Shown: positions 22,377 to 32,638, counted from the first letter of the stretch. The stretch: DNA of 64,000 nucleotides from Burkholderiaceae bacterium (GCA_021166835.1 JAJPEN010000018.1:62001-126000), one strand, 5' to 3'. Notes: a model not told the origin generated them from the letters alone. Translations and numbers: made by a program.

Positions 22377-22455
22377 CAGCCGCCCCGCATCGGGCGCTCC
22401 GCATCAGCCGCCCGCATCAGCCGCCCCGCATCATCCGCCCCGCATCACCCGCCCC
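22373..22455. repeat. Six 14-bp tandem repeats spanning the rsmB-like start and the purN stop
   Basis: Units read GCATCAGCCGCCCC with variants (one 13-bp unit, two with substitutions). The array starts on the ATG of the methyltransferase gene and runs into the last codons of purN, replacing the region where a ribosome-binding site would be expected. Confidence 0.85.
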
Positions 22456-23086
22456 ATAAGCAGCGGGTCTCGCCCGGACGCGGCTCACTGAGCACGACGC
22501 GTGCGTCCTGCACCGCCAGCCGTCCCTCGACGAACCAGCGCACCGCTGCCGGATACAGCCGGTGCTCGAGCGCGAGCACGCGCGCCGCGAGGCGATCCTC
22601 GTCGTCGTCGGGACGCACTGCGAGCGCGGCCTGCGCGACGATCGGCCCCATGTCGAGTTCGCGCCCGACCAGATGGACCGTTGCCCCGTGCACGGCGACG
22701 CCGGCTTCGAGTGCGCGCCGGTGCGTGTGCAGACCGGGGAACGCGGGCAGCAGCGAAGGATGGATGTTCAGCATGCGATGCGCATAGCGATCGACGAAGG
22801 CGTCGCCGAGGATTCGCAGGAATCCGGCCAGCACGACGAGGTCGGGCGCATGGCGGTCGATCGCGCCCGCCAGCGCGGCCTCGAAGCCGGCGCGCGAATC
22901 GAAGGCGCGGAAATCGACGACGTCGGTGTCGATGCCCTGTTCGCGCGCACGCGCCAGACCCGCTGCACCCGGACGGTCGGCGACGACGCAGGCGATGCGC
23001 GCGGGCCAGCGCTCGTCGCGCAGCGCCTGCGCGATCGCCGTCATGTTCGAGCCGCGCCCGGAGATCAGCACGACGATGCTCTTCAT
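22445..23086 (-). CDS. purN: Phosphoribosylglycinamide formyltransferase
   Basis: PurN adds the formyl group from 10-formyl-THF to GAR in purine synthesis. The 213-residue protein has the phosphate-binding GRGSNM at residues 10-15, the LAGFLRIL segment, the catalytic Asn-His in LNIHPSLLPAFPGLH and the GATVHLV motif with its catalytic Asp nearby (ELDMGPIV). The gene stands divergent from ribF; a TATAAT at 23128-23133 in the shared region reads toward ribF. The last few codons lie within the 14-bp repeat array. Confidence 0.95.
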   Translation of the reverse strand: MKSIVVLISGRGSNMTAIAQALRDERWPARIACVVADRPGAAGLARAREQGIDTDVVDFRAFDSRAGFEAALAGAIDRHAPDLVVLAGFLRILGDAFVDRYAHRMLNIHPSLLPAFPGLHTHRRALEAGVAVHGATVHLVGRELDMGPIVAQAALAVRPDDDEDRLAARVLALEHRLYPAAVRWFVEGRLAVQDARVVLSEPRPGETRCLWGG

Positions 23087-23127
23087 CGGCCAAGCTTATC
23101 ATCGCGGGAAACGCGGCCGGCTCGCCT

Positions 23128-23133
23128 TATAAT
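23128..23133 (+). promoter_or_regulatory. -10 element upstream of ribF-ileS-lspA
   Basis: A perfect TATAAT lies 45 bp upstream of the ribF start. No matching -35 hexamer is recognisable 17 bp upstream. Confidence 0.5.
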
Positions 23134-23178
23134 TCAAGGTTTTGCCGCGCCGCAAGCCCGCAGCAGCCGCCCCTCCCG

Positions 23179-24192
23179 ATGGAAATCTTCCGCCGCCAGC
23201 CGCCGCCCGACAGGCGCCGCCCGTGCGCGCTCACCATCGGCAATTTCGACGGCATGCACGTCGGCCATCGCGCGGTGATCGCGATGCTGCGCAAGAACGC
23301 CCATGCACGCGGGCTGCCGGTCTGCGTGCTCACCTTCGAGCCGCATCCGCGCGAGTACTTCGCCTCGCTCGCCATCGCCGCCGGCCGGCCCGACGCCACC
23401 GCGCCCACCCGCATCAGCACGCTGCGCGACAAGATCGACGCGCTGGCCGACTGCGGCGTGGACCGCGTCTGCATCGCGCGCTTCGACCGGTCGCTCGCGT
23501 CGCTGTCGCCACAACGCTTCGTCGAGGAGATCCTCGTCGGCGGCCTGCAGACGCGCTATCTGCTGATCGGCGACGACTTCCGTTTCGGCGCCCGCCGCGC
23601 CGGCGACTACGCGCTGCTGCAGCAACTCGCCCAGCCTTCGGGCTTCGAGCTGGAGCGGCTCGCGACGATCGAACGCGAAGGCGAGCGCGTGTCCAGCTCC
23701 GCCGTGCGCGCCGCGCTGGCGGCGGCCGACTTCCCGCTCGCCGCCGCGTTGCTCGGACGGCCCTATTCGATCTGCGGGCGGGTGCTCCACGGACGCAAGC
23801 TCGGCCGCGCGCTCGGCTTTCCGACGATGAACGTGCGCATCCCCTTCGCGCGCCCGGCGGTGCACGGCGTCTTCGTAGTGCGCGCGCACGGGCTGCGCGA
23901 AGCGCCGGTCCCCGGCGTGGCGAGCCTGGGCACGCGCCCCGCCGTCGAGCGAAACGGGCAGTTGCTGCTCGAGACGCATCTGTTCGATTTCGACGAGCCC
24001 GCCTACGGACGCCTGGTGCGCGTCGAGTTCGTCGCGAAGCTGCGCGACGAACGCAGCTTCGATTCGCTGGACGCGTTGCGCGCGCAGATCGCGCTTGATG
24101 CACACGACGCGCGCGAAATGTTTGCGCGCGAGGCGCAGGACACGGGCGAACATTTCGCCCGTCCTGCCGTCCCGCCCGATTTCGCCGATTGA
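23179..24192 (+). CDS. ribF: Bifunctional riboflavin kinase / FAD synthetase
   Basis: The 337-residue RibF makes FMN from riboflavin and then FAD. The N-terminal adenylyltransferase domain carries [15 protein letters not shown] (the HxGH nucleotidyl motif, about residues 20-33), [16 protein letters not shown] and the ISSTxxR-like VSSSAVR. The C-terminal kinase domain has [20 protein letters not shown] and ends with a helical REMFAR region. ATG 23179 is the first plausible start. It is followed 14 bp later by ileS, the conserved ribF-ileS-lspA order. Confidence 0.96.
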   Translation: MEIFRRQPPPDRRRPCALTIGNFDGMHVGHRAVIAMLRKNAHARGLPVCVLTFEPHPREYFASLAIAAGRPDATAPTRISTLRDKIDALADCGVDRVCIARFDRSLASLSPQRFVEEILVGGLQTRYLLIGDDFRFGARRAGDYALLQQLAQPSGFELERLATIEREGERVSSSAVRAALAAADFPLAAALLGRPYSICGRVLHGRKLGRALGFPTMNVRIPFARPAVHGVFVVRAHGLREAPVPGVASLGTRPAVERNGQLLLETHLFDFDEPAYGRLVRVEFVAKLRDERSFDSLDALRAQIALDAHDAREMFAREAQDTGEHFARPAVPPDFAD

Positions 24193-24206
24193 GCCCCGGA
24201 GAACCA

Positions 24207-27083
24207 ATGGCCGAAGGAAAACCCGCCGCGCGCCGCGACAAGGGGTGGCGAGACACCCTGAACATGCCCGAGACGCCGTTCCCGATGCGCGGCGATCTCG
24301 CGAAGCGCGAGCCCGCGTGGACGCAGCAATGGCAGGACGAAGACGTCTACGAGCGCATCCGCGCCGCGTCGAAAGGCCGCCCCGTCTGGGTGCTGCACGA
24401 CGGCCCGCCCTACGCCAACGGCGACATCCACCTCGGGCACGCGGTCAACAAGATCCTGAAGGACGTCATCGTCAAGAGCCGCAACATGGCCGGCTACGAC
24501 GCGCATTACGTGCCGGGCTGGGACTGCCACGGCATGCCGATCGAGATCCAGATCGAGAAACGCTACGGCAAGCACCTGTCGGCCGACGAAGTGCAGGCGA
24601 AATCGCGCGCCTACGCCACCGAGCAGATCGTTCGCCAGAAGCGCGACTTCATCCGGCTCGGCGTGCTCGGCGACTGGAAGGATCCGTACCTGACGATGGC
24701 GCCGGGCAACGAGGCCGACGAGCTGCGCGCGCTCGGCCGCATCCTGCGCAAGGGCTTCCTCTATCGCGGGCTCAAGCCGGTGAACTGGTGCTTCGACTGC
24801 GGCTCGGCGCTGGCCGAGGCCGAGGTCGAGTACCGCGACCGCACCGACCCGGCGATCGACGTCGGCTTCCCCTTCGCCGAGCCCGAGCGCCTGGCGCGCG
24901 CTTTCGGCCTGCCGAAGCTGCCCATCGAGCGCGGCTACGCGGTGATCTGGACCACGACGCCGTGGACGATTCCCGCCAACCAGGCGCTGAACGTCCACCC
25001 CGACTTCGACTACGCGCTGGTGCGCGTGCAGTGGCAGGGCGCGCCCGCGCTGCTCGTGCTCGCCGCCGAGCGCGTCGAGGCGTGCCTGAAGGCGTGGAAG
25101 CTCGAAGGCGAGGTGCTCGCCACCGCAAAAGGGCGCGCGCTCGATCGCATCGCGTTCCGCCACCCCTTCGCCGACCGGCTCTCGCCGGTGTACCTGGGCG
25201 ACTACGTCACGCTCGAATCAGGCACCGGCATCGTCCACTCGGCGCCCGCCTACGGCGTCGAGGACTTCCTGTCGTGCAAGGCGCACGGCATGCGCGACGA
25301 GGACATCCTGCAGCCGGTGCAGGGCGACGGCGTCTACGCCGCGTCGCTGCCGCGCTGGGGCGGCCTGTCGATCTGGGACGCCAACCCGCGCATCGTCGAG
25401 TACCTGCGCGAGATCGGCGTGCTGTTCGACACCTGGGACTACACGCACAGCTACATGCACTGCTGGCGCCATAAGTCACCGGTGATCTACCGCGCGTCCA
25501 GCCAGTGGTTCGCCGGCATGGACGTCGTTCCCGCCGACGGCGGCCCGACGCTGCGCCAGTCCGCGCTGGCCGGCGTCGAGGCGACGCGCTTCTATCCGGC
25601 CTGGGGCAAGGCACGGCTGCACGCGATGATCGCGCAGCGTCCCGACTGGACGCTGTCGCGCCAGCGGCAATGGGGCGTGCCGATGGCCTTCTTCCTGCAC
25701 AAGGAGACGGGCGAGCTGCACCCGCGCACGCTGGAGCTGCTCGAGGCGGTCGCGCAGCGCGTGCAGCAGGAAGGCATCGAGGCCTGGCAGCGGCTCGATC
25801 CGCGCGAGCTGCTCGGCGACGACGCCGAGCACTACGTGAAGAGCCGCGACACGCTCGACGTCTGGTTCGACTCGGGCACGACGCACCAGTCGGTGCTGCG
25901 CGGCTCGCACGCGGCGAAATCGCACTTCCCGGCCGACATGTACCTCGAAGGCAGCGACCAGCACCGCGGCTGGTTCCACTCGTCGCTGCTCACCTCGTCG
26001 ATGCTGAACGGCGTGCCGCCGTACAAGGCGCTGCTCACGCACGGCTTCACCGTCGACGGCCAGGGCCGCAAGATGAGCAAGTCGCTCGGCAACGGCATCG
26101 AGCCTCAGGAGGTCGCCGGAACGCTGGGCGCCGAGATCCTGCGGCTGTGGGTGGCCAGCACCGACTACTCGGGCGAGATGTCGCTGTCGAAGGAGATCCT
26201 CGCGCGCGTCGTCGAGGCCTACCGGCGCATCCGCAACACGCTGCGCTTCCTGCTGTCCAACGTCTCCGATTTCGATCCGGCGCGCGACGCGCTCGCCGCC
26301 GACGAACTGCTCGAGATCGACCGCTACGCGATCGCGATGACGGCCGCCTGGCAGAAGGCTATCGAGGCCGACTACGAGCGCTTCGAGTTCCACCCGGCGA
26401 TCGCGCGCATCCACACCTTCTGCTCGGAAGACCTCGGCGCCTTCTATCTCGACGTGCTGAAGGACCGGCTGTACACCACGGCCGAAGATTCGCTCGCGCG
26501 CCGCTCGGCGCAGACCGCGCTGCACCACGTCACGAACGCGCTGCTGCGCATCGCCGCGCCGGTGCTGTCGTTCACCGCCGAGGAGGCCTGGCCGATCTTC
26601 GCGCCGCAGCTGCATCGCGACGAAGGCGGCACGATCTTCACGCAGACCTGGCACCGCTTCGCAGGCGTCGAGCGCTGGGCCGACGTCGAAGCGTCCGACG
26701 CCGCCGCGCTCGTCGCGAAATGGACGCGCATCCGCTCGATGCGCGCGGAAGTGACGAAGAAGCTCGAGGACCTGCGCACCGCCGGCGGCATCGGCTCGTC
26801 GTTGCAGGCCGAGGTCGAGGTGCGCGCAGCCGGCGAGACGCACGAGGCGCTCGCCTCGCTCGGCGACGATCTGCGCTTCGTCTGGATCACCTCGGGCGCA
26901 AGAGTCGTGCGCGTTGCCGCTGCCGAAGACGAGGCGATCGAGGTGCGCGCCAGCGACGCGACGAAGTGCGAGCGCTGCTGGCACTGGCGCGACGACGTCG
27001 GCGCCGATCCGGCGCATCCGGCGATCTGCGGGCGCTGCGTGTCGAACCTGTACGGCGAAGGCGAGGTGCGGCGCTTCGCGTAG
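24207..27083 (+). CDS. ileS: Isoleucyl-tRNA synthetase
   Basis: The 958-residue class I synthetase has the HIGH-type motif [11 protein letters not shown] near residue 74, an editing CP1 insertion with the [11 protein letters not shown] motif near residue 250, and KMSKSLGNG near residue 620. A C-terminal zinc finger is formed by CERCWHW and CGRC near residue 920. A full-length bacterial-type IleRS. ATG 24207 follows a CGGAGA Shine-Dalgarno; the frame's earlier ATG is six codons upstream. It sits in the ribF-ileS-lspA operon. Confidence 0.97.
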   Translation: MAEGKPAARRDKGWRDTLNMPETPFPMRGDLAKREPAWTQQWQDEDVYERIRAASKGRPVWVLHDGPPYANGDIHLGHAVNKILKDVIVKSRNMAGYDAHYVPGWDCHGMPIEIQIEKRYGKHLSADEVQAKSRAYATEQIVRQKRDFIRLGVLGDWKDPYLTMAPGNEADELRALGRILRKGFLYRGLKPVNWCFDCGSALAEAEVEYRDRTDPAIDVGFPFAEPERLARAFGLPKLPIERGYAVIWTTTPWTIPANQALNVHPDFDYALVRVQWQGAPALLVLAAERVEACLKAWKLEGEVLATAKGRALDRIAFRHPFADRLSPVYLGDYVTLESGTGIVHSAPAYGVEDFLSCKAHGMRDEDILQPVQGDGVYAASLPRWGGLSIWDANPRIVEYLREIGVLFDTWDYTHSYMHCWRHKSPVIYRASSQWFAGMDVVPADGGPTLRQSALAGVEATRFYPAWGKARLHAMIAQRPDWTLSRQRQWGVPMAFFLHKETGELHPRTLELLEAVAQRVQQEGIEAWQRLDPRELLGDDAEHYVKSRDTLDVWFDSGTTHQSVLRGSHAAKSHFPADMYLEGSDQHRGWFHSSLLTSSMLNGVPPYKALLTHGFTVDGQGRKMSKSLGNGIEPQEVAGTLGAEILRLWVASTDYSGEMSLSKEILARVVEAYRRIRNTLRFLLSNVSDFDPARDALAADELLEIDRYAIAMTAAWQKAIEADYERFEFHPAIARIHTFCSEDLGAFYLDVLKDRLYTTAEDSLARRSAQTALHHVTNALLRIAAPVLSFTAEEAWPIFAPQLHRDEGGTIFTQTWHRFAGVERWADVEASDAAALVAKWTRIRSMRAEVTKKLEDLRTAGGIGSSLQAEVEVRAAGETHEALASLGDDLRFVWITSGARVVRVAAAEDEAIEVRASDATKCERCWHWRDDVGADPAHPAICGRCVSNLYGEGEVRRFA

Positions 27084-27143
27084 CAAGCCGGCGATCCGAC
27101 GCTGGTACCCTCCTCCCGGGTGCAACGGACCACGGGAGCGACG

Positions 27144-27635
27144 ATGGCGCGAAGCGGCGGGGCCGCGATCGGAAAATGGCTGGGGATCGCCGCGCTGGTC
27201 GTCGCGCTCGACCAGGCGACGAAGTTCGCGATCGAGCGCGCGTTCTCCTATGGTGAGCGTCTCGCCGTCGTCCCGGGTCTGTTCGACTTGACGCTGGTCT
27301 ACAACCGCGGCGCGGCGTTCAGCTTCCTCGCGAACGCGGCAGGCTGGCAGCGCTGGTTCTTCATTGCGCTCGGCGCGCTGGCCGCGGCGTTCATCGTCTG
27401 GCTGCTCGCCCGCCACGGCTCGCAGCGCCTGTTCGCGTTCGCGCTCGCATTGATCCTGGGCGGGGCGATCGGCAACGTCGTCGACCGCATCGCGCGCGGG
27501 CACGTCGTCGACTTCGTGCTGCTGCACTGGCAGCGTTTCCACTGGCCCGCGTTCAACGTCGCCGACAGCGCGATCACCGTCGGGGCCGTCCTGCTCGTCG
27601 TCGACGAGCTGCGGCGCGTGCGGCGCCACAGATGA
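27144..27635 (+). CDS. lspA: Lipoprotein signal peptidase (signal peptidase II)
   Basis: The 163-residue inner-membrane aspartic protease cleaves the signal peptide of diacylglyceryl-modified prolipoproteins, acting after Lgt. It has four membrane segments, the [10 protein letters not shown] motif, and the two catalytic-Asp motifs [15 protein letters not shown] and [11 protein letters not shown] 27144 is chosen over one eight codons upstream because it gives the family length and start. It is the last gene of the ribF-ileS-lspA string; mscS follows 10 bp later. Confidence 0.96.
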   Translation: MARSGGAAIGKWLGIAALVVALDQATKFAIERAFSYGERLAVVPGLFDLTLVYNRGAAFSFLANAAGWQRWFFIALGALAAAFIVWLLARHGSQRLFAFALALILGGAIGNVVDRIARGHVVDFVLLHWQRFHWPAFNVADSAITVGAVLLVVDELRRVRRHR

Positions 27636-27645
27636 AGGGGAACGG

Positions 27646-28767
27646 ATGTTCGAAAGCCTGAATCAGCTGGAATGGATGGGCAACCCGGTGACGAGCTGGC
27701 TCGTCGCGCTCGCGACCGCGCTCGTCGCCTTCGGCGTCGCCAGCACGGTGCTCGGCCTGCTGCGCTCGCACCTGCGTCGCCTGGACGAGCGCCTGCCCGA
27801 AGCGGCGGCGCGTGCGGCCCGTCCGCTGCACGTGATCGTGCGCACGACACGCAACTGGATCCTGCTGATGCTCGCGCTGGTGCTCGCCGCCGAGTTCCTG
27901 GATCTTTCGAGGCGCGTCGAGGCGATCCTGCACAACGTCACTTTCGCGCTGATCGGCGTGCAGATCGCGCTGTGGATCAATGCGCTGATCGAGATGTCGC
28001 TCACCCGCCCGAGCGCGGCCGACGGAAAGCCGCGCGGCAATCCGGTGCTGACCGGCATCCTGCGCTGGACGGCGCAGCTCTTCGTCTGGACGACGCTGCT
28101 GATGGCGATGCTCGCCAACGCAGGCGTCGACATCACTGCCTTCGTTGCCAGCCTGGGCATCGGCGGCGTCGCCGTGGCGCTCGCGCTGCAGAGCCTGCTC
28201 GGCGATCTCTTCTCGTCGATCAGCATCGGGCTCGACAAGCCTTTCGAGGTCGGCGAGTTCATCGCCTTCGGCAACGACCTCGGCACGGTGCGCAACGTCG
28301 GCATCAAGAGCACGCGCATCGACTCGCTGCGCGGCGAGCAGCTCGTCATCGCCAACTCGAAGCTGCTCGAGCAACTCGTGCACAACTACAGCCGCATGCC
28401 GCACCGACGCGTCGTCTTCGGCTTTCGCCTGCCCTACGGCACGACGAGCGAGCGCGTGCGCCAGGTCATCGAAGCGGTGAAGGAGATCATCCGCGCGCAG
28501 CAGGACGCGCGCTTCGACCGCGGACACCAGTCGGCCTTCGGCGAATACGGACTCGAGTTCGAATTCGTCTACTACGTGCTCGCCTCCGACTACACGCTGT
28601 ACATGGACGTCCAGCAGCGGATCAACCTGGCGATCATCGACCTGCTCGCTCGACTCCAGCTCGAATTCGCCGTCCCCGCCCGGTACATCCGCAGCGAGCC
28701 GGATCGACCGGGCGCCCGGCAGGCGCGCGTTGCCATGCCCGACCGTCCGGCGCCGGTCCGCGGTTAG
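27646..28767 (+). CDS. MscS-family mechanosensitive channel
   Basis: The 373-residue protein has four to five membrane helices. The last is the glycine/alanine-rich pore helix SLGIGGVAVALALQSLLGDL near residue 170. The MscS beta domain follows at once, with DKPFEVGEFIAFG and GTVRNVGIKSTRI, and then an alpha/beta C-terminal vestibule. It is longer than E. coli MscS, nearer to YnaI/YbdG-type channels. It opens on membrane tension to release solutes. It starts 10 bp after lspA. Its stop codon is the first base of an 18-bp perfect hairpin. Confidence 0.92.
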   Translation: MFESLNQLEWMGNPVTSWLVALATALVAFGVASTVLGLLRSHLRRLDERLPEAAARAARPLHVIVRTTRNWILLMLALVLAAEFLDLSRRVEAILHNVTFALIGVQIALWINALIEMSLTRPSAADGKPRGNPVLTGILRWTAQLFVWTTLLMAMLANAGVDITAFVASLGIGGVAVALALQSLLGDLFSSISIGLDKPFEVGEFIAFGNDLGTVRNVGIKSTRIDSLRGEQLVIANSKLLEQLVHNYSRMPHRRVVFGFRLPYGTTSERVRQVIEAVKEIIRAQQDARFDRGHQSAFGEYGLEFEFVYYVLASDYTLYMDVQQRINLAIIDLLARLQLEFAVPARYIRSEPDRPGARQARVAMPDRPAPVRG

Positions 28768-28808
28768 ACACCATGGTCGCCCGCGTCTTGGCGGGCGACC
28801 ATGGTGTC
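28767..28808. repeat. 18-bp perfect inverted repeat after mscS
   Basis: GACACCATGGTCGCCCGC (28767-28784) is followed by a 6-nt loop GTCTTG and the exact reverse complement (28791-28808). The first base is the last base of the mscS TAG. There is no T tract, so it may be a transcript-end stabiliser, an intrinsic terminator without U-run or a protein-binding palindrome. Confidence 0.85.
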
Positions 28809-28843
28809 CAAGCCGAACGCCCCGGCGCCGCAAGGCTGAGCTA

Positions 28844-28872
28844 CCCTTCACCCTTCACCCTTCACCCTTCAC
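28844..28872 (+). repeat. CCCTTCA heptad array upstream of coaBC
   Basis: Four perfect head-to-tail CCCTTCA units plus one base end 10 bp before the coaBC start codon. No inverted left arm is present here. No Shine-Dalgarno lies between the array and ATG 28883, apart from a weak CCTCC-rich tract of the wrong strand. Confidence 0.9.
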
Positions 28873-28882
28873 TTCCTCCGCG

Positions 28883-30091
28883 ATGCTCAACGGCAAACGG
28901 ATCGTGCTCGGCGTCACCGGCGGCGTGGCCGCGTACAAGGCGGCCGAACTCGTGCGCGAGCTGCAGCGCGCCGGCGCCCGCGTGCAGGTGGTGATGACCG
29001 ATGCCGCAACGCGTTTCGTCGGTCCGGTCACCTTCCAGGCGCTGAGCGGCGAGCCGGTCTTCGTCGACGCCTGGGATGCGCGCATTCCCGACAACATGGC
29101 GCACATCGAGCTGTCGCGCGGCGCCGACGCGATCGTCGTCGCGCCGGCCACGGCTGATTTCCTCGCGAAGCTCGCGCACGGGCTGGCCGACGACCTGCTC
29201 TCCACGCTGTGCCTGGCGCGCGAATGCCCGCTCGTCGTCGCGCCGGCGATGAACCGGCAGATGTGGGCGCATCCTGCCACGCAGCGCAACGTCGCGCAGA
29301 TCGTCGCCGACGGCGTGCTCGTCGCCGGTCCGGGCAGCGGCGACCAGGCCTGCGGCGAGGTCGGCCTCGGGCGAATGCTCGAGCCGCTCGAGCTGGTCGA
29401 GGAAATCGCCGCGAGCTTCGTGCCGAAGACGCTCGCCGGCCGGCGCGTGCTGCTCACCGCCGGCCCCACCTTCGAGCCGATCGACCCGGTGCGCGGCATC
29501 ACCAACCGCTCCTCCGGAAAGATGGGCTTCGCGCTCGCGCGCGCGCTGCGCGATGCCGGGGCAGAGGTCGTGCTCGTTGCCGGGCCCACGGCCCTCGCCG
29601 GCCCGCGCGGCGTCCTGCGCATCGACGTCGACACGGCGCAGCGCATGCACGACGCGGTCATGGCGCAACTCGACGCCGGGCAGAGCGAAGGGCGCCGCTT
29701 CGACGTCTTCGTCGGCGTGGCCGCCGTCGCCGACTGGCGGGTGACGAACGCGAGCGCGAACAAGTGGAAGAAGGACGACAGCGGCCGAACGCCGACGCTC
29801 GAGTTCGCCGAGAACCCCGACATCCTGGCGAGCGTCGCGCGCCGGCCCGACGCGCCATACTGTGTGGGCTTCGCCGCCGAGAGCGAGAAGCTCGAAGAGC
29901 ACGGCGCGGCCAAGCGCGCGCGCAAGGGCGTCCCGCTGCTGGTCGCCAACATCGGCCCCGAAACCTTCGGGCGCGACGACAACGAACTGCTGCTCATCGA
30001 AGAGCACGGCTCGCAACGCCTGCCCCGGGCCGGCAAGGACACGCTCGCGCGCGCGCTCGCCGACGAGATCGCGCGCCGGCTCGCTCGATGA
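28883..30091 (+). CDS. coaBC: Bifunctional phosphopantothenoylcysteine decarboxylase / synthetase
   Basis: The 402-residue protein has an N-terminal CoaC flavodoxin-like decarboxylase domain with [11 protein letters not shown], the [16 protein letters not shown] motif and the [10 protein letters not shown] substrate loop. A C-terminal CoaB ligase domain follows, with [24 protein letters not shown] and the late NANKWKK-like lysine motif (SANKWKKDD). It carries out two steps of CoA synthesis. ATG 28883 is the conserved start. It is followed by dut, a widespread coaBC-dut pair. The heptad array occupies its upstream region. Confidence 0.96.
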   Translation: MLNGKRIVLGVTGGVAAYKAAELVRELQRAGARVQVVMTDAATRFVGPVTFQALSGEPVFVDAWDARIPDNMAHIELSRGADAIVVAPATADFLAKLAHGLADDLLSTLCLARECPLVVAPAMNRQMWAHPATQRNVAQIVADGVLVAGPGSGDQACGEVGLGRMLEPLELVEEIAASFVPKTLAGRRVLLTAGPTFEPIDPVRGITNRSSGKMGFALARALRDAGAEVVLVAGPTALAGPRGVLRIDVDTAQRMHDAVMAQLDAGQSEGRRFDVFVGVAAVADWRVTNASANKWKKDDSGRTPTLEFAENPDILASVARRPDAPYCVGFAAESEKLEEHGAAKRARKGVPLLVANIGPETFGRDDNELLLIEEHGSQRLPRAGKDTLARALADEIARRLAR

Positions 30092-30140
30092 GAAATCCAC
30101 CCGCCGCACACCTGCAAGCAGCGCAAGGCAGGCGCATCCC

Positions 30141-30584
30141 GTGAAACTCGACGTACGCATCCTCGACCCCCGCCTCGCGGCGCAGATGCCCGCCTACGCG
30201 ACGAAAGGCAGCGCCGGACTCGACCTGCGCGCCTGCATCGACGCACCGCTCATGCTGGAGCCGGGCGCCGCGCAACTGCTGCCCACCGGCCTGGCGATCC
30301 ACATCGGCGATCCGCATTTCGCCGCGATGATCCTGCCGCGCTCAGGCCTGGGCGCCAAGCACGGCATCGTCCTCGGCAACCTCGTCGGACTGATCGACTC
30401 CGACTACCAGGGCCCGCTGATGGTCTCTTGCTGGAACCGCGGCCGCGACGCGTTCACGATCGAGCCGCTGGATCGCATCGCGCAGCTCGTCGTCGTCCCG
30501 GTCGTGCAGGTGCAGTGGAACGTCGTCGACAGCTTCGACGAGAGCGCACGCGGCACCGGGGGGTTCGGCAGCACTGGAAGGTGA
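30141..30584 (+). CDS. dut: dUTP diphosphatase
   Basis: The 147-residue trimeric dUTPase hydrolyses dUTP to dUMP and so keeps uracil out of DNA. The five family motifs are present: [43 protein letters not shown] and the C-terminal [11 protein letters not shown], which closes over the active site. It begins at GTG 30141, which gives the standard MKLDVRIL start. It is 49 bp after coaBC. Its TGA is inside the left arm of a small TGAAGGGT/ACCCTTCA palindrome. Confidence 0.96.
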   Translation: MKLDVRILDPRLAAQMPAYATKGSAGLDLRACIDAPLMLEPGAAQLLPTGLAIHIGDPHFAAMILPRSGLGAKHGIVLGNLVGLIDSDYQGPLMVSCWNRGRDAFTIEPLDRIAQLVVVPVVQVQWNVVDSFDESARGTGGFGSTGR

Positions 30585-30613
30585 AGGGTCACCCTTCACC
30601 CTTGACCCTTCAC
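30580..30613 (+). repeat. Heptad-type repeat between dut and the flavodoxin gene
   Basis: GGTGAAGGGT (30580-30589) and ACCCTTCACC (30591-30600) form a perfect 10-bp inverted repeat with a one-base centre, followed by CTTGACCCTTCAC. The left arm contains the dut stop codon. The array ends 6 bp before the next start codon. Confidence 0.85.
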
Positions 30614-30619
30614 TGCCTT

Positions 30620-31111
30620 ATGCCCCGCCTGCTGATCGTCTGGTGGTCGATGACCGGCGGCACGCGCCAGCTCGCGGAGGCGCTGGCCGAAGGGGCTCGC
30701 GAGGAACCGGGCATCGATCCCGTTTCGCTGCGCGCGGATCAGGCCGGCGCGGCCGACGTGCTCGCGGCGCAGGCCTTCGTCTTCGCAACGCCGGAGAACC
30801 TCGCGTCGATGGCGGGCATGATGAAGGACTTCTTCGACCGCACCTATTACCCGGTGCTCGGACGAGTCGACGGCCTGCCCTATGCGACGCTCGTCTGCGC
30901 GGGCACCGACGGAACCGGCGCGGCGCGCCAGATCGCGCGCATCGCCGCCGGCTGGCGGCTGAAGGAGATCGCGCCGCCGCTCGTCGTCGTCGTCGGTGCG
31001 CAGACGCCGCAGGAGATCCTTGCGCCGAAGCGCATCCAGCCCGCGCAGCTCGAACACGCGCGCGAACTGGGTCGCACGCTCGGCGCGGGCCTGTCGATGG
31101 GGATCTGGTGA
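30620..31111 (+). CDS. Flavodoxin-like NAD(P)H-dependent oxidoreductase
   Basis: The 163-residue flavodoxin-fold protein has the FMN phosphate-binding loop WWSMTGGTRQLAEAL at about residues 8-22. The second FMN loop is FATPENLASMAGMMKDFFDR, the pattern of WrbA/NADPH:FMN reductase-like proteins, and CAGTDGTGAARQ is the third. Its partner and substrate are unknown. It begins at ATG 30620 directly after a CCCTTCA array, without an evident Shine-Dalgarno, and is likely read with coaBC-dut. It converges on the transaldolase gene. Confidence 0.82.
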   Translation: MPRLLIVWWSMTGGTRQLAEALAEGAREEPGIDPVSLRADQAGAADVLAAQAFVFATPENLASMAGMMKDFFDRTYYPVLGRVDGLPYATLVCAGTDGTGAARQIARIAAGWRLKEIAPPLVVVVGAQTPQEILAPKRIQPAQLEHARELGRTLGAGLSMGIW

Positions 31112-31169
31112 GCGCCCCCTGCAGCACCGAACGGCGCGGCCGCGCGCGGCAGGGCGGCGGCCGACGCGA

Positions 31170-32105
31170 TCAGCGCAGCTTCGCCACCAGCTGCTCGAGC
31201 TTCACGACGTCGGCGGCGAAGATGCGGATGCCGTCGGCGAGCTTGTCGGTGGCCATCGCATCCTCGTTGACCGCGTAGCGGAAGCTCTTCTCGTCGAAGG
31301 AGACCCGCTCGATGTCCTTGTCGTGCGCGGCCTTCGGGTCGAGCTTTCGCTCGACGCGCTGATCCGACTCGGCCAGCTGTCCGAGCAGGTCGGGGCTGAT
31401 GGTCAGCAGGTCGCAGCCGGCCAGCGCGAGAACCTGTCCGGTGCTGCGAAAACTCGCGCCCATCACCTCGGTGGCATAGCCGAATTTCTTGTAGTAGTCG
31501 TAGATGCGGCGCACCGACAGCACGCCCGGATCTTCCTCGGGTGCGTAGTCGCGGTTCTCGTGCTTGCGATACCAGTCGTAGATGCGGCCGACGAAGGGCG
31601 AGATCAGCGTCACGCCCGCCTCGGCGCAGGCGACCGCCTGCGGGAACGAGAACAGCAGCGTCAGGTTGCAGTGGATCCCCTGGCGCTCGAGCTGCTCGGC
31701 GGCGCGGATCCCCTCCCACGTGGAGGCGACCTTGATCAGCACCCGCTCGCGCGAAATGCCCGCCTCCTCGTAGAAAGAGACGATGCGCTGCGCGCGCACG
31801 ATGCTCGCCTGCGTGTCGAAGGACAGGCGCGCATCGGTTTCGGTGGACACGCGGCCCGGGACGACCTTCAGGATCTCCTGCCCGAAGCGAACGAGCAGGC
31901 GATCGGCGAGCGACTGCGTGTCCTCCTTCGCGTGATCGGCGACGCACTGCCGCAGCAGCTGCGCGTATTCGTCCTTGTGCGCGGCCTTGAGCACGAGCGA
32001 CGGGTTGGTGGTCGCGTCGCGCGCACCGTACTGCTGGATCGTGCGGAAATCGCTCGTATCGGCGACGACGACGGTGAATTGCTTGAGCTGTTCGAGCGCA
32101 TTCAT
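31170..32105 (-). CDS. tal: Transaldolase (TalB type)
   Basis: The 311-residue TIM-barrel enzyme transfers a dihydroxyacetone unit from sedoheptulose-7-phosphate to glyceraldehyde-3-phosphate in the pentose phosphate pathway. The Schiff-base lysine lies in [12 protein letters not shown] (about residue 130). ATTNPSLV near residue 33 and the [18 protein letters not shown] and [10 protein letters not shown] segments are diagnostic. ATG 32105 overlaps the dsbB stop as ATGA, an odd coupling of a cytosolic sugar enzyme to a disulfide-bond membrane protein. Confidence 0.95.
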   Translation of the reverse strand: MNALEQLKQFTVVVADTSDFRTIQQYGARDATTNPSLVLKAAHKDEYAQLLRQCVADHAKEDTQSLADRLLVRFGQEILKVVPGRVSTETDARLSFDTQASIVRAQRIVSFYEEAGISRERVLIKVASTWEGIRAAEQLERQGIHCNLTLLFSFPQAVACAEAGVTLISPFVGRIYDWYRKHENRDYAPEEDPGVLSVRRIYDYYKKFGYATEVMGASFRSTGQVLALAGCDLLTISPDLLGQLAESDQRVERKLDPKAAHDKDIERVSFDEKSFRYAVNEDAMATDKLADGIRIFAADVVKLEQLVAKLR

Positions 32106-32620
32106 GACGGTACCTCCGGAAGCGGCGAGCGCCGCGCGCGCGGCGCCTTCGACGACAATGCCGCGAACGACGCGCCCGCGGCGAGCAGCACGAAGGCCGC
32201 GACGCTCCACAGCGCGAAGGGCACGCCGAGCAACGGCACGTTCGCCTCGCTGCACGAAGCGTCGGCGAAGAACAGCCACGGCAGCGTCTCGTCGAGCCGC
32301 AACTGCATCAGCACCCGATCGGCAAAGGTGAACGCGCACGACTGCGTCTGCGCGGCAACGAGCTGCTGGTGCAGAGCGGCCCACACGCCGCCCAGCGCCG
32401 CGAGCACGGAAAGCGCGGCGAACGCGCGCCGCACCCCGACGCTCCCGAAGGCCAAGCCGACGAGCGCGAAGGCCGCGACCAGCAGGTAGAGCAGCCGCTG
32501 GAACACGCACCACGCGCAAGGACGCATGTCGAACACGTGCTGCAGCACCAGCGCAACCGCTACCGCCGCCAGCGCGAACACCGCGCAACCGAGCAACAGC
32601 GAGCGGCTTCGATCGCTCAT
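32102..32620 (-). CDS. dsbB: Disulfide bond formation protein DsbB
   Basis: The 172-residue quinone-linked inner-membrane oxidase re-oxidises DsbA. It has four membrane helices, the first periplasmic CxxC in [11 protein letters not shown] (about residues 32-42), and a second cysteine pair in QSCAF and DASCSEAN. The first-pair context RPCxWCxxQR is invariant in DsbB. ATG 32620 follows the heptad hairpin; the frame's earlier ATG lies inside that repeat. Its stop overlaps the transaldolase start. Confidence 0.93.
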   Translation of the reverse strand: MSDRSRSLLLGCAVFALAAVAVALVLQHVFDMRPCAWCVFQRLLYLLVAAFALVGLAFGSVGVRRAFAALSVLAALGGVWAALHQQLVAAQTQSCAFTFADRVLMQLRLDETLPWLFFADASCSEANVPLLGVPFALWSVAAFVLLAAGASFAALSSKAPRARRSPLPEVPS

Positions 32621-32638
32621 CGAAGAACTATAAGACTG

